Assembly (NCBI RefSeq): GCF_001613145.1
Contig: NZ_BDBU01000062.1
Location: 1 to 55,516 of the forward strand
Length of the DNA: 55,516 nt
Source: Nocardia jejuensis NBRC 103114
Lineage (GTDB): Bacteria > Actinomycetota > Actinomycetes > Mycobacteriales > Mycobacteriaceae
Direction of reading: 5' to 3'
Notes under the pieces: model-generated
The model's input: the letters and a program-made list of their open reading frames with translations, nothing else
Told to the model about the DNA's origin: nothing
The model's database searches: none
Translations under genes and position numbers: made by a program
Shown here: positions 25,153 to 34,469 of the stretch, in pieces
Position numbering within the stretch: the first letter of the stretch is position 1
How the letters are laid out: each line of letters starts with the position of its first letter

Positions 25153-25779
25153 ATGAGTGGACGCCATCGCAAGCCGAGCAATACCGGCCGCACTGTCGCC
25201 AAGGTCGCCCTGACGGGCATCGCCCTCGGCGGCGCCGGAGTCGCCATGGCTGGCAACGCCAGCGCGGCACCCGACTCCGACTGGGATCGACTCGCTCAGT
25301 GCGAAGCCGGCGGTAACTGGGGCATCAACACCGGCAACGGTTTTCAGGGCGGGCTGCAGTTCTCCCCCGGCACCTGGACCGCGCACGGCGGTGGCGAATT
25401 CGCCTCGACCGCCAACCATGCCACCCGCGAACAACAGATCGTCGTCGCCGAGAAGGTGCTCGCCTCGCAGGGCTGGGGCGCCTGGCCCTCCTGCTCCTCG
25501 AGCCTCGGCCTCAACAGCGCCGCCACGCAGCGCAGCGCCCCCGCGCCCGCCGCGGAGACTCCGCGCTGGAACCCGAACCCCGGTGTCACCCAGGCCGCGG
25601 ACAGCACCCAGGAAGTCTTCCAGGCTGTCGACCGCGCCGTGCAGGTCGCCCAGGATCAGGGTGTGAACATCCCGCAGCCGGTGCTGGACTTCTTCAACGC
25701 CACCAAGTCCAGCGGCGTCAAGCTCGATCCGACCATCACCAACTTCTTCGAGGCGAACAAGGGTCTGCTTCCCAACTGA
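25153..25779 (+). CDS. rpfA: Resuscitation-promoting factor (RpfA-like) transglycosylase
   Basis: Secreted peptidoglycan hydrolase involved in regrowth from dormancy. The product is 208 residues with a signal peptide (cleavage near ASA-APD, residue 38), then the Rpf domain (about 40-115) with catalytic Glu51 in QCEAGGNW and the conserved NGFQGGLQFSPGTWTAHGG and WPSCS. A Pro/Ala linker and a C-terminal helical segment follow; no LysM domain is seen. The ATG at 25153 has GAGAGGA about 10 nt upstream, inside the riboswitch 3' end, which suggests control at ribosome access or transcript level. Confidence 0.92.
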   Translation: MSGRHRKPSNTGRTVAKVALTGIALGGAGVAMAGNASAAPDSDWDRLAQCEAGGNWGINTGNGFQGGLQFSPGTWTAHGGGEFASTANHATREQQIVVAEKVLASQGWGAWPSCSSSLGLNSAATQRSAPAPAAETPRWNPNPGVTQAADSTQEVFQAVDRAVQVAQDQGVNIPQPVLDFFNATKSSGVKLDPTITNFFEANKGLLPN

Positions 25780-25847
25780 TCCCTCGGGCCGCCGATTCCG
25801 GGGATACCGATCCCACGAATCGCGACCCCCGCAGGTTCGCATCCGGC

Positions 25848-25881
25848 AAACGCCCCGCATCAATGACGATGCGGGGCGTTT
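25848..25881 (+). terminator. Terminator after rpfA-like gene
   Basis: AAACGCCCCGCATC (25848-25861) pairs perfectly with 25868-25881, ending in TTTGCT. Confidence 0.9.
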
Positions 25882-25967
25882 GCTGTATCCGATGCCGGGC
25901 GACGCTGCACGCAATGCCGAGCCGATCCGGGTGCCGGAGCGGACGGTTGGCAAGTGCCCGTGCCAGA

Positions 25968-26165
25968 ATGAGCGGCGTGGTGAACAAATCGAAGAAACCC
26001 TACGTCGACAACGGCTGGCCCGAGACGGCCAACGGCGATCACGCGGTCACCGAACTCTCGGCCACCCGCTCCGGCGGCCTCTCGCCCTACGGCGAGGACA
26101 CCGAGTTTCCGCTCCCGGTCGATCAGCTGCCCTACGTGCACCCGCACACGGTCATCAATCGCTGA
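25968..26165 (+). CDS. Small conserved hypothetical protein
   Basis: The product is up to 65 residues: VNKSKKPYVDNGWPE, then a Pro- and Tyr-rich C-terminus ending HPHTVINR. There is no signal or membrane segment. By position next to the helicase-associated gene it could correspond to Rv0863. The start is uncertain: ATG at 25968 or the GTG pair at 25977/25980, which lies 7-10 nt after CAGAAT in the leaderless arrangement seen elsewhere here. Confidence 0.6.
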   Translation: MSGVVNKSKKPYVDNGWPETANGDHAVTELSATRSGGLSPYGEDTEFPLPVDQLPYVHPHTVINR

Positions 26166-26262
26166 TTCACTGCACTAACCGACCATATGCGGTCAACGGC
26201 GCGGCTCGTCTCCGAGCGGCCGCCGCGCATCCGACTTCTGTCGCCGCGGCGGCCGCCCATCC

Positions 26263-28620
26263 ATGTCCGGATCGGGTGACGTGACCGATACCGCCGCCTC
26301 CTCGCGCCGAACCCGCACGAGCCCCAAGGCCGCTGCGGCGGCCGATCTTCCGCTGCCCGAATGGCTGGCCGCGCGCAGCGACGAGGAACTCGTCACGCTG
26401 CTGGAGCTGCGGCCTGATCTGGCGGTGCCGTTGCCCGCCTCGATGGCGGTGCTGGCCGCCCGTACCGAACAGCGCGCCTCGGTGCTCCGGGCCACCGACG
26501 AATTGGACACCCTCGACTTCGCGGTCATCGAAACCCTGGTGGTGCACGGCGCGGCCGACGGCCGCCACGGCGCACCCGTCCCGTTGACCCGGCTGCGCAC
26601 GATTCTCGGCGACCGGGTCTCGGCCGCGGCCCTCGCGGCGGCCGTGCAGCGCCTGCGCGCCCGCGCCCTGGCCTGGGGTCCGGACAAGGCGCTGCGGCTC
26701 ACCGCATCGGCCCAGGAGGCGCTGCCGTGGCCGCTGGGCAGTACCACCGAGCTACCCGACGCCCTGACCGAACCCGAGATCGTCGCAGCCCTGGCCGAAC
26801 TCGCGCCGGCCGAACGCGGCCTGCTGGACAAGCTGGCCACCACCAACCCGCGCGGCCGCACCCGGGACGCGGCGGCCGGCACCCCCGAGGACCGGCCGGT
26901 GCAGCGACTGCTGGCCGCGCGCCTGCTCAATTGGATCGACGACGAGACGGTGGAGCTGCCCGCCTCGGTCGGTCAGCTGCTGCGCGGTGAGCCGGTCACC
27001 GATCCGCATGCCCTCTCCGCGCCGAAGGCCGAGCAGCGCAAGCACTCCCCCGCCGATGTGAACGCCGCCGCGGCCGGCGAGGTCGGCGAGGTGCTGCGGC
27101 ACAGCGCCGCCATCCTCGAGGTGCTGGGTCAGGCCCCGGCCCCGGCCCTGCGATCGGGCGGACTCGGGGTGCGCGAGCTGCGCCGGGTCGCCAAGCAGAC
27201 CGGCGTCGAGGAGAACCGGCTCGGCCTGCTGACCGAAATCCTTTCCGCGGCAAGGCTGCTCGACAAGGGTACTCCGGAACCGCCGCCCCCGGGCGAGCCC
27301 ACCGACGACTACTGGGCCCCCACCACCACCGCGGACGCCTGGCTGGCCGTGGTGCCGCCGCGCCGCTGGGTGGTGCTCGCGCAGGCGTGGCTGGATCTGG
27401 ATCGCTTCCCGTGGATGATCGGCCTGCGCGACGCCAACGACAAACCACTGGCCGCGCTCTCCGCGGAATTGCGCAATGTGCACGCGATCCGCGATCGGCG
27501 GGCCGTGCTGGAGCTGCTGGCCGAATATCCGCGCGGCACCGGGGTTTCCGCGGCCGATCTGGGCCGCGTGCTGGCCTGGCGGCAGCCGCGCTGGCGACGG
27601 CACTACCGCCTCGAATCGGTGGAACGCACACTCGCGGAGGCGGAGTCGCTGGGCGTGGTGGCACGCGGCGCGATGACCTCCGCGGGCCGGGCGCTGCTGC
27701 ACGGCAGCCAGGCCGACGCCGAAACCGAGATGGCCTCGGCGCTGCCGGATCCGGTGGATCACGTCCTGGTGCAAGCCGATCTGACGGTGATCGCCCCCGG
27801 CCCGCTGGTCCCGGAGCTGCAGGACCGGATCGAACTGGTCGCGGACGTCGAATCGGCGGGCGCGGCAACGGTCTACCGGATCAGCGACACCTCGGTGCGA
27901 CGCGCCCTGGACGCGGGCGCGACGGCCACCGAACTGCACAACCTCTTCACGGCGCATTCGCGCACTCCGGTGCCGCAGTCGCTGACCTATCTCATCGACG
28001 ATGTGGCGCGCAGGCACGGCCGGTTGCGCGCGGGCATGGCGCAGTCGTTCGTGCGCAGTGAGGATCCCCGACTACTCGCGGAGGTGCTGGCCGCCCCCGT
28101 CGCGGCGGCGCTGGCACTGCGGGCCGTGGCGCCCACGGTCGCGATTTCGCAGGCGTCGCTGGGGGAAGTGCTCGAACAGCTGCGCGCGGCGGGATTCAGT
28201 CCCGCGGGCGAGGATTCGTCCGGGGTGATCGTGGATCTGCGGCCGCGGGGCGCGCGGCTCTCGGCGCGCTCGGCGCAGCGCCCGAACTGGCGGCCGAATC
28301 CGCCGAACGCCGATCAGCTGCACGCCCTGGTGGCGGAGTTGCGGGCCGGGGAACGGGCCGCGAGCGCCCGGCCCGGCGAGGCCGTGCGTTCGGACGGCAG
28401 CCGCAGCAGCACCGCCGCCACGTTGAACCTGCTGCAGCTGGCGGTGCGTACCCGGCGTCCGGTGCACATCGGCTACGTCGACGCCTCGGGCGTGGCGACG
28501 CAGCGCGTGGTGGAGCCGCTGAAGATCGGTGGCGGCCAACTCGATGCCCTCGACCCGGTGACCGGCGCGGTCCGGCACTTCACGCTGCACCGGATCGCGT
28601 CGGTCGCCCTGGTCGAATAG
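26263..28620 (+). CDS. Helicase-associated domain protein (Rv0862c-like)
   Basis: The product is 785 residues. It belongs to the actinobacterial family annotated as helicase-associated/Helicase C-terminal domain, usually encoded near the XPB-like helicase, as it is here (31277). I see no Walker motifs, so it is not itself a helicase. The central part has winged-helix-like repeats (LRRVAKQTGVEENRLGLLTEIL), then VDHVLVQADLTVIAPGPL typical of the family. The C-terminus (VRTRRPVHIGYVDASG...VEPLKIGGGQLDAL) resembles a WYL-type ligand fold. ATG 26263 or GTG 26281 may be the true start. A role with the XPB helicase in DNA repair is inference. Confidence 0.8.
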   Translation: MSGSGDVTDTAASSRRTRTSPKAAAAADLPLPEWLAARSDEELVTLLELRPDLAVPLPASMAVLAARTEQRASVLRATDELDTLDFAVIETLVVHGAADGRHGAPVPLTRLRTILGDRVSAAALAAAVQRLRARALAWGPDKALRLTASAQEALPWPLGSTTELPDALTEPEIVAALAELAPAERGLLDKLATTNPRGRTRDAAAGTPEDRPVQRLLAARLLNWIDDETVELPASVGQLLRGEPVTDPHALSAPKAEQRKHSPADVNAAAAGEVGEVLRHSAAILEVLGQAPAPALRSGGLGVRELRRVAKQTGVEENRLGLLTEILSAARLLDKGTPEPPPPGEPTDDYWAPTTTADAWLAVVPPRRWVVLAQAWLDLDRFPWMIGLRDANDKPLAALSAELRNVHAIRDRRAVLELLAEYPRGTGVSAADLGRVLAWRQPRWRRHYRLESVERTLAEAESLGVVARGAMTSAGRALLHGSQADAETEMASALPDPVDHVLVQADLTVIAPGPLVPELQDRIELVADVESAGAATVYRISDTSVRRALDAGATATELHNLFTAHSRTPVPQSLTYLIDDVARRHGRLRAGMAQSFVRSEDPRLLAEVLAAPVAAALALRAVAPTVAISQASLGEVLEQLRAAGFSPAGEDSSGVIVDLRPRGARLSARSAQRPNWRPNPPNADQLHALVAELRAGERAASARPGEAVRSDGSRSSTAATLNLLQLAVRTRRPVHIGYVDASGVATQRVVEPLKIGGGQLDALDPVTGAVRHFTLHRIASVALVE

Positions 28621-28629
28621 CTTTCGGGC

Positions 28630-29157
28630 CTATTTGGGATTACCCAGGCAGAACGTGGTCTTCGGGTCCTCGACGAGCCGGAATCCGAGTGCCGTATCGG
28701 TGGCGCACTGGAATTCGTCGGCCTGGCCGTCCACGCGCTTGGTCACCTTGAACGAGGCCTCCGGCGCCGTGCAGGCGACGAACTTGTACCCCGTGGTCTG
28801 GCTCTCGTTGTAGCAGGAGCCCTCTTTGAAATTGGGTGTCAGGCACAGGAACGCGGTGGTACCGCCGTTGAGGGTTTCCTCGTAGGACGTCTGCTCCTGT
28901 TTGCAATCGGTCTTCGTGTCGAAGATCTGGGCGACCCGGTAGACCGCCTTCTCGTTCGAGCAGTCGACCGGCTCGGTCTTGGAGTCGACCATGGATCCTT
29001 CGATGACATTGATGCAGTCACCGACCTTGGCCTTCGCCGTATCGGACTTGCTGGCGTCTTTGACCGCTGAACAACCACTCACGGCCAGTACGGCAACGGC
29101 CACCGCCACGAGGGCGAGTACGAGGCGGAGAATCGGCCTCGTTCCTGCGAACTTCAC
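28630..29157 (-). CDS. Lipoprotein, LppU/SCO3897-like
   Basis: The product is 175 residues with a hydrophobic signal and a VSGC lipobox (Cys29). The mature part has VGDCINVIEG and PVDCSNEKAVYRV, and six further Cys that could form disulfides, including CLTPNFKEGSC and QCATDTALGF. This matches the LppU/SCO3897 group of small actinobacterial lipoproteins of unknown function. It is convergent with the 26263 gene, 9 bp away. Confidence 0.65.
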   Translation of the reverse strand: MKFAGTRPILRLVLALVAVAVAVLAVSGCSAVKDASKSDTAKAKVGDCINVIEGSMVDSKTEPVDCSNEKAVYRVAQIFDTKTDCKQEQTSYEETLNGGTTAFLCLTPNFKEGSCYNESQTTGYKFVACTAPEASFKVTKRVDGQADEFQCATDTALGFRLVEDPKTTFCLGNPK

Positions 29158-29253
29158 TTAGCGAAAACCTTTCTCACCGAACAATTCACGGCTGCCGTGA
29201 ACGCGGTGAGAATACCCGTGAGCTGCCCGAACCGCCATAAGTCCGAATGCCGA

Positions 29254-29346
29254 TCAGAGCATCGACAATCCGCGCATGCCCATCCAGGACAGCGCGATGA
29301 TGGTCGGCAACAGGCTGTTGAGCATGTTCAGGCCAAGGAAGTTCAT
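29254..29346 (-). CDS. 30-residue hydrophobic peptide
   Basis: An open frame of 30 codons plus TGA with ATG at 29346 and an unusually good ribosome site, AGAGGGA, about 6 nt upstream. The peptide starts MNFLGLNMLN, continues with a hydrophobic LLPTIIALSWMGM core and ends RGLSML; it could span the membrane once. I do not recognise it. It stands alone between the LppU-like and GH5 genes, all leftward. Confidence 0.5.
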   Translation of the reverse strand: MNFLGLNMLNSLLPTIIALSWMGMRGLSML

Positions 29347-29450
29347 GAGTGTTCCCTCTCAATTTGGGCGCGCGTCCAGAAAGTAGCGCCATGGGATGTG
29401 TCGTACCCGAACAGTGACTCGTTACACATGCGAATCGACGAATGCGAGAT

Positions 29451-31034
29451 TCAGCCCGCCGACCCCGAACCACCGGATCCCGTTCCCGCAGAACCGCTTC
29501 CGGCCGAACCGGAGTCCGAGGAGCCCAGCGCCCCGGAACCACTCGCCGAACCGCTTGCCGAACCGCTGCCGATCGGGCCGGTGGGCACCGTCGCACCCTT
29601 CGAACCCGGCCGATTCACATAGACGGTGACCGGGCCCGAGGAGCTCGCCTCGACGGTCACCACCCGGGCCCCCGGCGCAGAGGTGACCGTGCCGCCGTCC
29701 ACCCGCACCTCGTAACCGCTCGGGTAATGCAGATCGGAGACGTAGATCTCGGTCGGCCCGATTCCGGCCCGCGGCGTATACCGATACGCGAAATCGCCAC
29801 CGGCCGAATCGAATACCATCCGGCCGGGCGTGCCCGCCGTCGCCCGCGGATAGGTGCGCACCAGCTGCCGCCCGACATCGCCGAGGAACGGATCGGGCCG
29901 CGGTCCGCCCGCGCCGAAGCGCGAGGCGTAGTGCCAGTACTGCCAGCCGATGAAACGCTCGTCGGCTCGCACGAGGGTATTGGTGAGCACGGCCGGATCA
30001 CCGTCGCCGAATTCGGTGACCAGCGTCGGCAACTGTGTCCGCGCGGTGAAGGAGTCGATATTGCCCCAGGTCTTGTCCTGCTGCACCGGACACAGCCCGC
30101 GCAGGAAGGCCGGCAGCCCGAGATAGATGGCCAGCTGACTCGGAATGCAGTAGTCGTGCGGCGCGAAGGCGATATCGGGTGCGGTGATCGGCGGGTTCTT
30201 GCCCAGATTCGAGGGCATGGTCTCGTTCCAGGTCACGTTCGGCTCCCAGAAGACGTTGATCCCGCCGTCGCGCGCTCGGACCGCGTCGGTCAGCTTCTGC
30301 ATGGCCGCTTGATATTTCACGTCGAAGCCCGGGCAGCCGTTCGGGAAGCAGGACAGGAACGCGGTGCCCGGCCACGGCTCGTTCATGAGCTCGATGCCGA
30401 GCACACCCGCGTGCCCGCGCACGGCCGCAGCGAGCGCCCCCAGGGCATCGCCGAGCTGGTCCAGGACGCCGTTGTCGTTGTTCCAGACCTCGTCCCAGCC
30501 CTTGTTCATGCTGGGCATGAGGTAGTAGAGCGGGAACCCGACGTTCGGTTCGAGCGCGCCGGGGCGGGAGCTCAACGCCCATTCGGGAAATCCGTTGCCG
30601 CCCCAGATCTTCGACAATCCGTCCTGATGATTGTCGAGCAGCGTGTGAATTCCGTACTGCGCCAGCGTGTCCACCACCGAGGCCACCCGATCGAGGTACG
30701 CGGTGTCGACCACGCCCCGGGTCGGCATGAGTCCGTCGAAGGAGACGCCGAGCCGCACGGTGTTGAAGCCGTGCCCGGCCAGCAGCGCCGCGTCGTCGGC
30801 GGTGAGGGTGAAGCCGTCCCCGAGTTCCAGGTAGGGCGCGTCCTTGTCCACATTGTTCACGCCGTGCAGCAGCATCACCCGGCCCTGCGCGTCGACGAAC
30901 CGGGAGCCCTCGATCGCGATCCGGCCGATGTCCGGAGTCGCCGGGGCCGCTCGCGCCGGCAGGTCCGTCATGGCGAGGGCGCATCCGAGCGCCGCCGCCG
31001 CGATCGCCAGCCACCGTCTACCGCGTCCGGACAT
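29451..31034 (-). CDS. Secreted GH5-family glycoside hydrolase (endoglycoceramidase-like)
   Basis: The product is 527 residues with a signal peptide (cleavage near ARA-AP). The GH5 barrel carries RLGVSFDGLMP, DNHQDGLS, the acid/base Glu in ELMNEPWPG (about residue 218) and the nucleophile Glu in LVTEFGDGD (about residue 341). A C-terminal beta domain (YRYTPRAG...YEVRVDGG) resembles endoglycoceramidases and related cellulase-family enzymes; the substrate is unproven. The last ~40 residues are pure Gly/Ser/Ala low complexity, perhaps a wall-spanning tail. ATG 31034 is chosen for AGAGG 5 nt upstream. Confidence 0.8.
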   Translation of the reverse strand: MSGRGRRWLAIAAAALGCALAMTDLPARAAPATPDIGRIAIEGSRFVDAQGRVMLLHGVNNVDKDAPYLELGDGFTLTADDAALLAGHGFNTVRLGVSFDGLMPTRGVVDTAYLDRVASVVDTLAQYGIHTLLDNHQDGLSKIWGGNGFPEWALSSRPGALEPNVGFPLYYLMPSMNKGWDEVWNNDNGVLDQLGDALGALAAAVRGHAGVLGIELMNEPWPGTAFLSCFPNGCPGFDVKYQAAMQKLTDAVRARDGGINVFWEPNVTWNETMPSNLGKNPPITAPDIAFAPHDYCIPSQLAIYLGLPAFLRGLCPVQQDKTWGNIDSFTARTQLPTLVTEFGDGDPAVLTNTLVRADERFIGWQYWHYASRFGAGGPRPDPFLGDVGRQLVRTYPRATAGTPGRMVFDSAGGDFAYRYTPRAGIGPTEIYVSDLHYPSGYEVRVDGGTVTSAPGARVVTVEASSSGPVTVYVNRPGSKGATVPTGPIGSGSASGSASGSGALGSSDSGSAGSGSAGTGSGGSGSAG

Positions 31035-31117
31035 CGGCACCTCTGTTCAGTTCACTCGATCGGACAAATGGACAAGCGTCCAATTGCGGAGTGATCGTAG
31101 CCACAGAAACTCGGGTC

Positions 31118-31141
31118 TTGACCGTTTTGACGGAATTGACA
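31118..31141 (+). repeat. Three TTGAC motifs at 9-bp spacing
   Basis: TTGACC, TTGACG and TTGACA begin at 31118, 31127 and 31136 in the divergent region between the GH5 and XPB genes. Any one could be a -35 element. The regular spacing also suits a DNA-binding site. Confidence 0.4.
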
Positions 31142-31276
31142 TCGTCGTCCGACGGTTCACTCTTCGAGCGCGGCGGCTCCACCCGAGTGCCGCCACCGGT
31201 TCCGGCGGCTACCGCTGTCGGTGCCATCAGGAACAATGGACGGCGGCCCGATCGGGTCGGACAACCAGGAGGCTTC

Positions 31277-32935
31277 GTGACCGACGGTCCGCTGATCGTT
31301 CAGAGTGACAAGACGCTGCTGCTCGAGGTCGACCACGAGTCGGCGAACGCGGCCCGGCAGGCGATCGCGCCGTTCGCCGAACTCGAGCGCGCGCCCGAGC
31401 ACGTGCACACCTATCGCATCACCCCCCTGGCCCTGTGGAACGCGCGCGCGGCCGGCCACGATGCCGAGCAGGTGGTCGATGCCCTGGTCAACTTCTCCCG
31501 CTACGCCGTGCCGCAGCCGCTGCTGGTCGACATCGTGGACACCATGGGCCGCTACGGCCGGCTGCAGCTGGTCAAGCATCCGGCCCACGGGCTGACCCTG
31601 GTCAGCCTGGATCGCGCGGTGCTCGAGGAGGTGCTGCGGCACAAGAAGATCAGCCCCATGCTCGGCGCGCGCCTGGACGAGGACACCGTCGCGGTGCACC
31701 CGTCCGAGCGCGGGCGGATCAAGCAGATGCTGTTGAAGATCGGCTGGCCCGCCGAGGACCTGGCGGGCTATGTGGACGGCGAGGCGCACGCCATCGACCT
31801 GGACTACACCTCGAACGCCTGGCATCTGCGCGACTACCAGGAGATGGCGGTCGACTCCTTCTGGGCGGGCGGCTCCGGCGTGGTCGTACTCCCCTGCGGC
31901 GCGGGCAAGACCATGGTGGGCGCGGCGGCCATGGCCAAGGCGGGCGCGACGACGCTGATCCTGGTCACCAATACCGTGGCCGGGCGGCAGTGGCGGCGCG
32001 AGTTGCTCGCGCGCACCTCGCTCACCGAGGAGGAGATCGGCGAATACTCCGGTGAGCGCAAGGAGATCCGGCCGGTCACCATCGCCACCTATCAGGTCGT
32101 GACCCGCAAGACCAAGGGCGAGTACCGGCATCTGGAACTGTTCGACAGCCGCGACTGGGGTCTGGTCATCTACGACGAGGTGCACCTGCTGCCCGCGCCG
32201 GTCTTCCGCATGACCGCGGATCTGCAGTCCCGTCGCCGCCTCGGCCTCACCGCCACGCTGGTGCGTGAGGACGGCCGCGAGGGAGACGTGTTCTCGCTGA
32301 TCGGGCCCAAGCGCTACGACGCGCCGTGGAAGGACATCGAGGCCCAGGGCTGGATCGCGCCCGCGGACTGCGTGGAGGTGCGGGTGACCCTCACCGACGC
32401 CGAACGCATGGCGTACGCGACGGCCGAGCCCGAGGAGCGCTACAAGCTGTGTTCCACCGCGCGCACGAAACTGCCCGTGGTCGAATCGATCCTGGCCCGG
32501 CACAAGGGCGCGCCCACGCTGGTGATCGGCGCGTACCTCGATCAGCTCGAGGAACTGGGCGAGCACCTGAACGCTCCGGTCATCCAGGGCTCCACCCGCA
32601 ACAAGGAGCGCGAGGAACTCTTCGACGCGTTCCGGCGCGGGGAGATCCCGGTGCTGGTGGTGTCCAAGGTCGCCAACTTCTCCATCGACCTACCGGAAGC
32701 GTCTGTGGCCGTTCAGGTTTCGGGCACCTTCGGATCGCGACAAGAGGAGGCGCAGCGCCTGGGCCGGCTGCTGCGACCCAAGCACGACGGCGGCCAGGCT
32801 CACTTCTATTCCGTCGTCTCACGTGACACGCTGGACGCCGAATACGCCGCGCACCGGCAGCGTTTCCTGGCGGAACAGGGGTATGCCTATCGCATCACCG
32901 ATGCGGACGATCTGCTCGGGCCGACGATAGGATAA
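31277..32935 (+). CDS. XPB/Rad25-like DNA helicase
   Basis: The product is 552 residues (Rv0861c/Ercc3-like, 3'-5' DNA helicase). An N-terminal XPB domain (ITPLALWNARAAGHDAEQVV) precedes the two RecA-like folds: Walker A in LPCGAGKTMVG (near residue 210), DEVH in VIYDEVHLLPA (near 300), TATLVREDGR, and motif VI QRLGRLLRPK (near 495). The GTG at 31277 has AGGAGG 4 nt upstream, which rules out the upstream in-frame GTG. The bacterial homologue is studied as a helicase; its cellular job in repair is less clear. Confidence 0.93.
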   Translation: MTDGPLIVQSDKTLLLEVDHESANAARQAIAPFAELERAPEHVHTYRITPLALWNARAAGHDAEQVVDALVNFSRYAVPQPLLVDIVDTMGRYGRLQLVKHPAHGLTLVSLDRAVLEEVLRHKKISPMLGARLDEDTVAVHPSERGRIKQMLLKIGWPAEDLAGYVDGEAHAIDLDYTSNAWHLRDYQEMAVDSFWAGGSGVVVLPCGAGKTMVGAAAMAKAGATTLILVTNTVAGRQWRRELLARTSLTEEEIGEYSGERKEIRPVTIATYQVVTRKTKGEYRHLELFDSRDWGLVIYDEVHLLPAPVFRMTADLQSRRRLGLTATLVREDGREGDVFSLIGPKRYDAPWKDIEAQGWIAPADCVEVRVTLTDAERMAYATAEPEERYKLCSTARTKLPVVESILARHKGAPTLVIGAYLDQLEELGEHLNAPVIQGSTRNKEREELFDAFRRGEIPVLVVSKVANFSIDLPEASVAVQVSGTFGSRQEEAQRLGRLLRPKHDGGQAHFYSVVSRDTLDAEYAAHRQRFLAEQGYAYRITDADDLLGPTIG

Positions 32936-32994
32936 GTGGAGGGCCAGTCTCCATATCAATGGAAGGCGGACTCCGAACGCGGGAGGGAACGAGG

Positions 32995-33672
32995 GTGCGA
33001 CGCTTCGAATTCGCGGTGGACCGTGAGCATGCCCGGGCGGTCAACGAAGTCGTCGCCGACCTGCGGCGGTTGCGGGTGGCGGCCATCGCGGCCGCCATCG
33101 TGCTCGGGCTGGGCAGCGGCTTCCTGATCTGGCTGAACCACCCCTGGTCGTATCTGCTGGCGGTGGCATTCGTACTGGGGGCGGCCACCTCGCTGTTCAT
33201 CGGGCTGTGGACCCCGCATCGCGGGCGCGTCGACAAGCTGTACGCCGCAGGCGAACTCGTGCCCGCGGTGATCTCGGAGACCGACGACGGCGGCGCGACG
33301 CTACTGGCGCTGGTGACCGTTGGCAAGCCGAACGCCGACGGCCCGCGCTACGCGCTGGTCACCCGCACGGTCGGCAGCCTGCCCGGGCACCACCTCCGCA
33401 CCGGGGAACGCGTTCCGGCCGTCACCGTGCGCATCGACCGCGCGCCCACCTCGGTCGGCGTCGGGGATCTGTGGCAATCGGTGAGCGCCATGCCCATCGC
33501 GTGGGGCACCCGCGACCCGAACGTCGTCGAACGGGCGCGCGGCGCCATCCGCGAGGCGGAATGGCAACTGCTGGCCGACAATCTGGATCTGGCCGCGAAG
33601 GTCCGGCGGGTCGATGCCAAGCGCCTGCTGCTCGATCCGCAACAGCTCCCCGAGGAACTTCGGCGCGGCTGA
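32995..33672 (+). CDS. Membrane protein, possibly DUF3239
   Basis: The product is 225 residues with two closely spaced helices (AAIAAAIVLGLGSGFLIWL and YLLAVAFVLGAATSLFIGLW) near the N-terminus. A soluble domain with GELVPAVISETDDGGATLLALV, PGHHLRTGERVPAVTVR and a helical C-terminus follows. It resembles the DUF3239 group, which I state tentatively. The GTG at 32995 has GGGAGGGAACGAGG directly upstream. It lies 59 bp after the XPB gene and may be cotranscribed. Confidence 0.65.
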   Translation: MRRFEFAVDREHARAVNEVVADLRRLRVAAIAAAIVLGLGSGFLIWLNHPWSYLLAVAFVLGAATSLFIGLWTPHRGRVDKLYAAGELVPAVISETDDGGATLLALVTVGKPNADGPRYALVTRTVGSLPGHHLRTGERVPAVTVRIDRAPTSVGVGDLWQSVSAMPIAWGTRDPNVVERARGAIREAEWQLLADNLDLAAKVRRVDAKRLLLDPQQLPEELRRG

Positions 33673-33769
33673 ATCGGTGCTCGGCCGGGGCTCGCGAACC
33701 CCGCCCGCACCCGTCGCGACCGGTGATTATTCCCGCGACAAGCGCTCCGGCCGGACATAGACTGAATCG

Positions 33770-34408
33770 ATGATTCCTGTCGCGAACGTGGTGACATTCC
33801 TGGTCGCGGCCTTCGTGATCGTCGTGATTCCCGGTCCCGGTGTGCTTTTCGTGATCGGCCGGGCACTCACGCACGGCCGCCGTGCCGCACTGCTGTCGGT
33901 GCTCGGGCATTCGATCGGCGTGCTCACCGTGCTGTGCCTGGTCGCGGCCGGACTGGGCACGGTCCTGGCGGCCTCGGCCATCGCGCTGGCGGTGGTGAAG
34001 TTCGCGGGTGCGCTGTATCTGATGTACCTCGGCGTGCAGGCCATCCGGGAGCGGCGCTCGCTGCGCGAGGCCCTGCAGTCCACGGCCGATCCGGTGGGCA
34101 CCCGGCGGGTGCTGCGCCAGGCGATCCTGGTCGGCGTGACCAACCCCAAGGCGATCATCTTCTTCTCGGCGGTGCTGCCGCAGTTCATCGAGCCGAAGGC
34201 CGGTCCGGTGCCGGTCCAGATGCTGATCCTGGGCGCGATCTTCCTCGGGGTGGCGCTGGTGTCCGACACCGTGTGGGCGCTGGTCGCGGGTTCGGCGCGG
34301 GACTGGTTCGCCCGGTCCCCGAAGCGGCTCGAGGCGGTCGGCGGCGCGGGCGGGGTCATGATCATCGGCCTCGGCGCGAGCGTCGCCGTGTCGGGATCGA
34401 CCAACTGA
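33770..34408 (+). CDS. LysE-family amino-acid exporter
   Basis: The product is 212 residues with six predicted helices. The family signature VIPGPGVLFVIGRALTHGRRAAL is near residue 20, and VGVTNPKAIIFFSAVLPQF is in the middle. It exports small amino-acid-like molecules; the substrate is not deducible. ATG 33770 lies 6 nt after TAGACT (33758-33763), leaderless. A second LysE protein lies at 35905. Confidence 0.88.
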   Translation: MIPVANVVTFLVAAFVIVVIPGPGVLFVIGRALTHGRRAALLSVLGHSIGVLTVLCLVAAGLGTVLAASAIALAVVKFAGALYLMYLGVQAIRERRSLREALQSTADPVGTRRVLRQAILVGVTNPKAIIFFSAVLPQFIEPKAGPVPVQMLILGAIFLGVALVSDTVWALVAGSARDWFARSPKRLEAVGGAGGVMIIGLGASVAVSGSTN

Positions 34409-34469
34409 GCCGGGCGCCGACTAGCATCGGCTGGTCGGCGATCGGCGCCGGAAAGGGGCGGCTCGGCGT

